From contig VWZP01002845.1 of NCBI GenBank assembly GCA_013396995.1, forward strand, positions 7,981,736 through 8,045,735: a stretch of 64,000 bases of DNA, read 5' to 3'. A program made the translations under genes and the position numbers. Under the pieces are notes generated by a model. That model saw nothing but the letters and a program-made list of their open reading frames with translations, searched no databases and was not told the origin of the DNA. Below, in pieces: positions 27,801-36,800 of this stretch; the first letter of the stretch is position 1; the number at the start of each line of letters is the position of its first letter. Source of the DNA: Dicaeum eximium (Eukaryota > Chordata > Aves > Passeriformes > Dicaeidae).

Positions 27801-30800
27801 AATTGAGGTGAAAAAGAATTTTTACAAGTTTCTATACAGATCAAGAACTAGGTTTATTTCTAATAATTTTTACCACTTAATTTTGAGTAATTATGTCTTA
27901 AATTAATGGAAACACTTTTGGGATCTTTCTTTTAATTATTAAAGCTTTTGAACTTTCATTGGCCTTAAAAGGTAGACATACTCAAACCGTTTTTGTAACG
28001 AGGTTGAAACTTTTCTTTGCTTTAGATGTTATGCTTAAAATTGCAAGATAAATTTGGCAAAGATTTTTCTATTACAGGTATTCTTTGCCTTTGTCTATGT
28101 AACCTTTGTGTAATTTAAGTAGGAAAGAAGTGACAGCCTGAAAAGAATTTGCTGACAATGATTGCCATACACTTTTGGGTTCTGGCTTCTGTAAAACTCA
28201 CTCATTTTAATGCTTTTCTTATAGATAAGTCTGCCATTTAGTACAGCATTTGGTGCTGATACAGAGGGTTCCCAGTGGATTGTGGGTTACCTTTTAGAAA
28301 AAGTGATCAGTAACCTGGCAGTGTGGAGTTCAGAGCAGGACCTTGCAAATGATACTGTACAACTGCTAGTAACATTAGTGGAAAGGAGAGAGCGGTAAGT
28401 TGCTATACCTCTGGAAGTCAAAAAGTTTCTTTTGCTTCCTTTAAAGTTTTTTGGCCACAGTAATTCAGATAGGGTGCTTCATATTCATGTCTCTGTAAGC
28501 CAAATGACTTTAGTGACATACTGTAACTGAAAAAACCACAAACTTGTGTGACAAGCTGAGGAGTGAGACCTGTATTTGACAAAACATCACCTAATTTTTA
28601 ATACTGTTTAGAAATGCACTCTCCTTCCCTACTTTTGTCTCACTCTTAAACAGTGAGAAAGAGAAACTCTCCTGGTCTCCACTCTTACTGCAAGGATTTT
28701 TGTGTTGCTGTTAATTTTTGTTGATTAGGAGTTCAGATACTGGCTAAGCCAGTATGAAATATGTTTTGTAAACATAAATTTTTTTTTGAAATACAGGATT
28801 TTGTGGATTCAAATTTCAATAAGTTTTCTTTGATATTGCAAACTGTGAAGCAGGAAGTTGTTGGATGCTTTATTTCTGTCAATTGACATGCAATTATACA
28901 TACAATCATGCATTCAGAGTCTACTGAAAGACTGTTCTGAAGTATGAGGATTTTAAATGCTTGAGGATTTTTCTTTTTAAAAAAATTAAACCCCACAGGA
29001 GCTAGTTTTGGAATAAATTGCTTATTTTATTATGATGTAATGAGACTAAGCTTTTAATCCATGCAATATGTCCATTAACTCTTGTGTGTGTATGTGTAAA
29101 ACTAAAGCAATTCCCTGCTTTTCTCCTGTATGAATTGATCTATTTTCAGAGTATGTACATTAGAAATCTGAGAGCTGAGGCATTAGTAAGATGAAAATCA
29201 AAAGGCAATTTAGCCTCAGAATAAAGGAATTTAAAAAATTATAGCAACAAAAAAACTTCTGGCAACTGCTAGAAACCTGATGTGCTCTGTTCATACAATT
29301 TTGTGAAGTCTTTAATGATTTTGTTTTTCCTCTTTTAGGGCAAACTTAGTTATTCAGTGTGAAAACTGGTGGAATTTAGCTAAACAATTTGCAAGGCGAA
29401 GCCCTCCTCTTCACTATTTGTCTAGTTCTGTGCAGAGAACACTAATGAAAGCTTTAGTTCTAGGAGGTTTTGCTCATATGGATACAGAAACAAAGCAACA
29501 ATACTGGACAGAGGTAAGCTATTTTGATATTTCTATTACCTCCTTATAAGCAAGCAGTACAACAAGTTAGTTGAGGGAATTTTATAGTGACACAAAATCA
29601 ATTTGTGTAACATATTTTGATATTTAATACTGATGATTTTTTAAATTATTCTGTCTTTGATGGTCAATACTTGTGTCTGTTGTATCTAAATTGTATCTAA
29701 AAATATCTCAACCCAGAGACAAACCACTAATAATTAACTGAAGGATTTGTGAAGCAGACAGTAGAGCCGTATGTTTGAAAGAGACTATTATAGAAGATTT
29801 AAAATTTCCCTTGCACTGGGACATTTCTTCCTTTCATTTTAATTTTATGGTGTTATGAATTATTCTGTTATCACTTAATGATAATGACAGTACATAAAAA
29901 GCTGATGTGGAACATAGTGAAGAGTCTTGACCAGCTCTTTGTGCCCTGGCTCCGTTAAAGCTCAGATATTTAATACCAGAAAGGCTTATGCTAGAAAGTA
30001 GCTGAACTGGCATCAGGAAGCACCATGTGACTTGTAAAGCATTGACCTTCTGAGAAAAACATGCTTTTATTGGCAGAGCTACAAAATTAGTGATTTAAGG
30101 TAAAACTGTAATGCGGTGGAAGTAATTGGGGAAAAAATGTAACTATTGTTGTGTAAGTTTCTAAATTGTTTCCAAATACAGATGATAACAAAAGTAATTT
30201 TGCTATTGAGAATGATAATGTGGCAAAGATAACTGTGAGCATTAATCTTAATGGTTTCATTAATAAGCTGTAACAATTTTTTCCCCCAATGCTGAATTTG
30301 AAGGGAATCAAGTGCTTTGAGCCAGAGAAAGTAATTGTTATTTATTTAAACGCTATAAAATTACCTAAAATATTTATGGAGGTGCTCATTTTGACACCTG
30401 TCTGCAGGCCATGATGGACAATGAGAAGCACTGCTCACTGCCACTTGTGCTTGCCTTAATGTGACAGATAATGACATAACTGGGCCATTGGAAACTGGAA
30501 GTGATTGACTCTTGTACTGCCATGCCAAGCAATGAGTTTACTAAGTGATTTACACCTCACATCTCATATAATAGTATGCTTATCTTAATGTGACTTTTCT
30601 GAAAAATTTCAAGGTTCTTCAGCCACTTCAGCAGCGATTCTTGAATGTGATAAACCAAGAAAACTTTCAGCAGATCTGCCAGGAGGAGGAAGTGAAGCAA
30701 GAAATCACTGCTACATTAGAAGCTCTCTGTGGCATTGCTGAGGCTACCCAGATTGATAATGTAGCAATTCTCTTCAATTTCCTAATGGACTTCCTTAATA

Positions 30801-33800
30801 ATTGCATTGGATTAATGGAAGTATACAAAAACACACCAGAGACTGTTAATCTCATAATAGAAGTCTTTGTTGAAGTTGCACATAAACAAATTTGCTATCT
30901 TGGAGAGGTAAATACAACCAGAAGGGGAAGGAGGAGGGGCAGACTGTATGTGCATGTGTGAAATTTGTATACAGTGATATTCCTTAAACAAAATAAAATG
31001 TCATTTTTTATAGAGAGAAAGAAAGACTATATGGAAGCACCTGTCAAGGGATTCCTTTGTTTTAAAACATACACTTGTGAAGATGAAAAGCAGGACATTT
31101 AGGCTGGGGTTTTTTTTACCAATAAATTTAACCACAGTTCATCACTAGTCTATGTGCATGGGTGGCAGAAGAGGACAGACTAGATTGCTATTTTTTATAA
31201 CAATATCAAACTTCTCTGAAGTCTAGTCTAAGAGAATTGCAGCAGTGTTCTATGTGGCAAATGCATATCACAGAGACACTGCCTTAGTCCTAGGCAAGGC
31301 ATTAATAGATCCCAAGAAGTTAACAGTTATAATTTTATAACTTGCATCTTTGCACTGTTGGCTAATTTTGTTTTCACATCTGGAAGTGTTCCTGCCTATT
31401 CCGAACTGGGTAAGCACAAACAGTGTATTGTGGCTCCAAACTTCTATAAGTAAAGTGTATCCCAGGGGATTTTGTTGGTAATCTAGTTTGTGAGATTAGT
31501 GAGATATGTCAGTCTGTCCCAAAACACTCTTGTCTGGATTTTTGTTAAGACTGAAGAATTAAGAAAATTAATGTTTTGCTCTTTCAGTCACATCACATCA
31601 ATATATGGCTGTAAGTGTTCTTACTGTCTAAGGTGGCTGTTTCCTTGATGATTTTGTGTACAGTTGGTACAAAAAGTGATCATACACTGAAATTAAAATC
31701 TTGAAATACTGTCTACCAAGTAATGTTATCTTAAAACAAAGTGTCTCAGTTTTAGCATATGAAAGTTTTCTTATTATGTAACATTGTTTTATAGGCCAAA
31801 GCCATGAACTTGTATGAGGCCTGCCTAACTCTGCTCCAGGTGTATTCCAAGAATAATTTAGGTCGACAACGGATAGATGTTACAGCAGAAGAAGACCAAT
31901 ACCAGGATCTCCTTCTTATTATGGAGCTTCTCACTAATCTTTTGTCAAAGGAATTCATAGATTTCAGTGATACAGGTATTAAGGAATTGGTAATTGATGA
32001 ACCACATATTGTTTTCTAAACTGTAAGAACCTTTTTGCGGCTTGTGTTCAGTCCATGTAAAGTAAAATCTGAAGTTTAGGCTTAACTCGGTCAGGATATG
32101 GAAATTGCTATTTTAAGCAGCAAAGAAGGACTTTTCACAACATTCTAACATCTGAAATTATTATTGCTGTCATAAAATAAATTATGGATGTATGAAACAG
32201 CTTGAAATCTGCATGTTGCAAGTCTGAATATGTTGTACCAGCAGTTTTATAACAAAAAGCCCATGGAGTAGTAAAGTAGTGCAAGAGAGCAGATGGGTGG
32301 TCTTCTTAGTACAGGATTCAACTTTTGTGAAATGTTGAGTCATTAAAATTCCATCATGTGAGGGTCTTCTGTATTCCTCTTTCACAGAGCATGCTTTATG
32401 TATGCTTCTTGTATCCCAGCTTATTACTTTCTTATATGTATTTGCCATTTAAAATTGCAGTTGTCCTTAGTATGTTCTGGCAGTTAGCTGTGGTGCATTG
32501 CTTTTGAATAAGCCAAAATACGTTTGCATGGTTCATATCTCACCATGTTCTATACACTTTGCACAGATAACAACCCAGGCAGATTCAGTTTGATACTAAG
32601 CAGGTTTTGATATTCATTGTTTTTCTGAGGTACATATTGAAACAGAGAACCTTGTACTCCAAAATGCAGTACATAATTTTATCTTTTCATCATTCATGCA
32701 CAATATGAGTACAGAACCAGATTTAGACTTTGTCCATTGAATGGACAACCCAGTGTTTTGTAAAGTGTTTGCTTTGAGATCAAATCTATTGCAAATTTTC
32801 TACATACTGCTGCTGACTCAATGAAGGAATTATAAAAGTAAGGTCACTTACTCCCAGTTGATGGGAGATGTAGGCCCTAACCTGTAACTGGAGAAAACTT
32901 GGCAGCATCCAAACTGCAGAACTTTCTCTGTTAGCTCACTCACTTCTTTTCTCCTTCTGTTCATAAAAGATATTAAAGTGTATGTAAATATACAATATAT
33001 ATATATATATAAAGTATAAAAATGCAGTAATATTTTACTCACTATATGTTTATGTGTGCAGGCATGAAGCAGCTATCACTAGAAACAAGTGCAATGTTCT
33101 GTAATGGAAGGGAGCCCGCAGTATCTGAAGTGTTCTACTTTAGCATGCCATCTGGTACAAGTGATTATGAAATGCTTAGTCCTAATGAATATAAATATAG
33201 AGTGATGTGACAGCCTCCACTCACTAAGTTTCTATTTTAATACAGTGCCTTATGGTTTTGTTTGGAGAGAGGGGACTAGTCCTGTCTTTAAAAATGTCTG
33301 TATTATAAGGAAATGGGACTGTTCCTTCAATATGTTTAATCTTCCTTTTATACCATTTTTTTTCCTTCTCTGCAGATGAAGTATTTAGAGGACATGAGCC
33401 TGGGCAAGTTACAAATAGATCTGTATCAGCAGCAGATGTTGTCTTATATGGGGTTAATCTAGTTCTGCCTCTAATGTCACAAGATCTGCTGAAGGTAAGT
33501 ATATTTTTTTACACAGAGCTGCTAGAATATGAAAGCTTTATAGTAATGAATTCCCAGAATTCTTATATGCATTCCACCTCCATAAGATGAATATTCTAGA
33601 CTTCATAAATGTAAATAACTGTTTCATAGTTCTAAATACTCTTTGAAAATAAATACTGTAAGCTGAGAAAATGTATATCTGAAGGTCCAGAACAAAACTT
33701 TTCTTCTAAAAGCAAGTCTGTGCAGATCAACAACCAAACCTGAAATGTGGCTCACGGAGTCCTTTTTCTGATAGTGTCAGAAATGTGACAAGAAGCATAA

Positions 33801-36800
33801 ATAGTGATAAGAGTTAAAGGTAGCTATTTGTTTTCACAATACAGATGGCTGTCAGTCGAAGACATCAGCAGTTTGTCAGTAGCACAATAAAATATGAAGC
33901 AATGGGACGGCAGCATTTCATTGTTGCACTGTGTTGATGTTTTACTTAGAACCAGGGGAACACTTCTGGAGGGTGTCTCAGCTGTCCCCTCTCCACGTGC
34001 CTTCTCATCCAGTAGTGCCAGCTGAGCGCCAGGGCCACATCCATTTTAGATCAAACCAGGACAGGGGATGTACCCTGGGAGCCCCTCGATTGTGCTCCAA
34101 AGCTCCTGAGGCTTTTACCCCACAGGACTGTTTATCTTTAGTAATCTTCTTTTACCACAATCTACCACAGTGTTCGTATTTATATAAAGTTGTAGCCATT
34201 CTAATGAGTCAAGTTTCCTACCAAAATTGTTTCCTTCAGTGCAAATCATCAGTCTTGTCTCTTTGTGCAGTTGAAAATTATGCCAAAATATTTGTGATTG
34301 AGTCTAAAAATACCTTTTTTTTCTTTTGACAGTTTCCATCCCTGTGTAATCAATATTACAAATTAATCACTTTCATATGTGAGATATTCCCTGAGAAAAT
34401 TCCACAACTTCCAGAGGACCTCTTTAAGAGCCTAATGTACTCACTGGAGTTGGGGATGTCATCGTATCCTTTATAGTGCTTGGGAATGTTTTAAAAAAAA
34501 AATCTAAGTTGCTTTTATAAGGACCTGTTAAAAAGTCTTTTTTTTTTCTTTTTCTACCAATATCTGCATGTATAATTATATATTGGTAATTGACTTTTAC
34601 TCTGCTCTCTAGGGACTGAGAGTTTCACTGTAATGTCCATTGAGATTCCAGCATTAGCTGAATTGCCTCTGACTTGCAGTGCTTAGGCTGGGCACAGCCT
34701 TTAAGTAGCTTAGCATGTAAGTTTTTTCTGGCAGCCGTTCCTGCCTCCTCCATTACTTCATTTCAGAGTGTGTAACTTCATAAGCCTTCAGCTGGTATCC
34801 CAAAGCCATTCCTGAATTAGTCTCTCAGCTGGTAATACAAAACATTGCTGCTGTTCTACTGGGCTGGCTCCAGAGCATTTCCTGTCAGGGTGCCAATGGG
34901 CTCTCCCTCTCATAATGGGAGTACCATTTTCACTAATCTGTGGCACGTGTCAGAAACAGATGAGCTTGACCATAAGGACTGTTTCTGAAAATGTTATGTC
35001 AGAGAGGGTTATGTTACCTTAGGGCATGTAGCTAATAAAAGAAGGTAATGAAGTTGGAATCCTTTCTTCCCCCCTTTTTCTAGCATTTTTTAAATTCTAT
35101 ATTTTTAATCAGCAACTTTGAAGTGAAACATGCAAGCATTTCAGATATTTTCTAGTGTCACAACTGGGTAGTTCGACCACAAGTTAATTGAAATTTTACT
35201 TCCAATTCTTTAACAACCATTATCAGAATGAGCTCAGAGGTTTGCCAGCTCTGTCTGGAGGCTGTAACACCGTTAGCAGAACAGTGTGCAAAAGCACAAG
35301 AAACAGATTCAACCCTTTTTCTAGCAACGAGGCACTTTCTTAAGGTAAGGCATCTATGTTTCTTGTTACTTTGGTTTTTTACATAAAGGTAGCATCCAGA
35401 TGCCAAACAGTGATCATACTCACATTAATCAGGATAATACATATAGTAAGAAACAGCCTGTTAGCTTTAAAAAAAAAAAAAAAAGTGGCAGCTTAAGAAG
35501 AAAAAGGGCATGAAGAACTGGAAGATACCAGACTAGAGTACAAAAGAGGATGGAGGTGTAGAGGGAACCAATCCATTATTGCCAGTAAACAAAGGACTTG
35601 AGCCTCTGAGAAGGCAATTTTTATATCCATGCTCTGCACTTGAGATTGACAGTTTTAGCAGTTACTGGTGAAGCTGTGAACAGAAGGCTTCCAGAATCCT
35701 CGCCCTGCACAGGACCATCCCGAACTAAAACAAAAGGCATGAAAAAGAGCATAGCTGGGAATTAGAAAGGAAATGCTGTCATTTATTCAATGTATCTAAT
35801 GAACTATGCCTTTTTAAAATTCAATATCACGTTCAGTACTTTACTTTTAGGATCATCCACTTTAATGAATTTTGGAGTGACCTGGTAGCAACCAGGTTCC
35901 TACTAACTGGTAACAAAGTAATTGTGGAATTTGTGTGCTTGTCTTGTGATTTTATAGAGGTTTCAGTTTTACTTAAGACATCTTTTCTTACCAAGCTGAC
36001 TGAAATTTGAGGATTGCTCATTAAATGCTTTCATCAGACAAGCTGAGAGAATGAGAAACTTGCATAATTTTGTTTTGATGTATGTTCTAAGTTAACACAG
36101 TTTCATTCCTTATTTCTGAGTTTCCACTTAAAATTATAATATTACTTTTTACTCATCTGTTCCCTGTTTGACTTTCTGTGAGCTATAGGAGACTCCAAAA
36201 CTTGAGGAAAAGTTCTGTATTTTATTCTGGAAGAGCAAAGGTTTTTTTCATTATTTTCTGGCATATCTGCAGCTTTTGGAGAAAAATACAAGTGATGTCA
36301 TGTTTCTCTGAAGAACAGTTGATATAAATCAACAACAGGTTCCAGTGCTTTGAGATGTGAATTTATGCTGTTAAGCGGAGACTCAACTTCTAAAAACTTG
36401 GTTTCTAAATTTCTGGTACTTAAATTCAAAAATAAAAAAGGGGGCAACAAAGCAAACAGCAACCTTGGATGTTTGTACTATATCTTCATTGTTATTATCA
36501 GACATGAAGATAAGCTTCAGCAGCAAATATTGATAAAGTAGAAAGTTAAGTTTACACTTACACAACTACTTCTGTTTTGTAATTTCAGATGGTTTTTGAT
36601 ATGCTGGTACTTCAGAAGCACAATACAGAAATGACAACTGCAGCAGGTGAAGCATTCTACACATTAGTGTGTTTGCATCAGGTATGGCATTCAGACACAT
36701 CCTGAAAAGAAGTCATTTGTTAAAGGAGAGTGGTTATTTCTTGTGCACCTGATAAATCATGGAAACATTTGGGTTGAAAGGGAGCATCCTCAGGAGGTCT

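Larger units (their letters stand above)
14040..36588 (+). other. XPO4: Remaining internal XPO4 introns
   Basis: U2-type introns between the exons listed: 14040-16463, 16622-16886, 17062-21139, 21317-23126, 23270-23384, 23531-24814, 24993-26455, 26616-28224, 28395-29338, 29514-30613, 30908-31794, 31976-33375, 33495-34332 and 35345-36588. The 34464-35226 intron is U12-type. An earlier U2 intron is 3801-4559. Apart from simple repeats, a small hairpin and a 25 bp CR1 piece listed separately, I see only AT-rich unique sequence. Confidence 0.8.

Noticed and set aside
33931..34329. 132-codon open frame ending just before an XPO4 acceptor
   Set aside because: It is in frame with the next exon but closed by TGA, with no known homology. 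Treated as intron.
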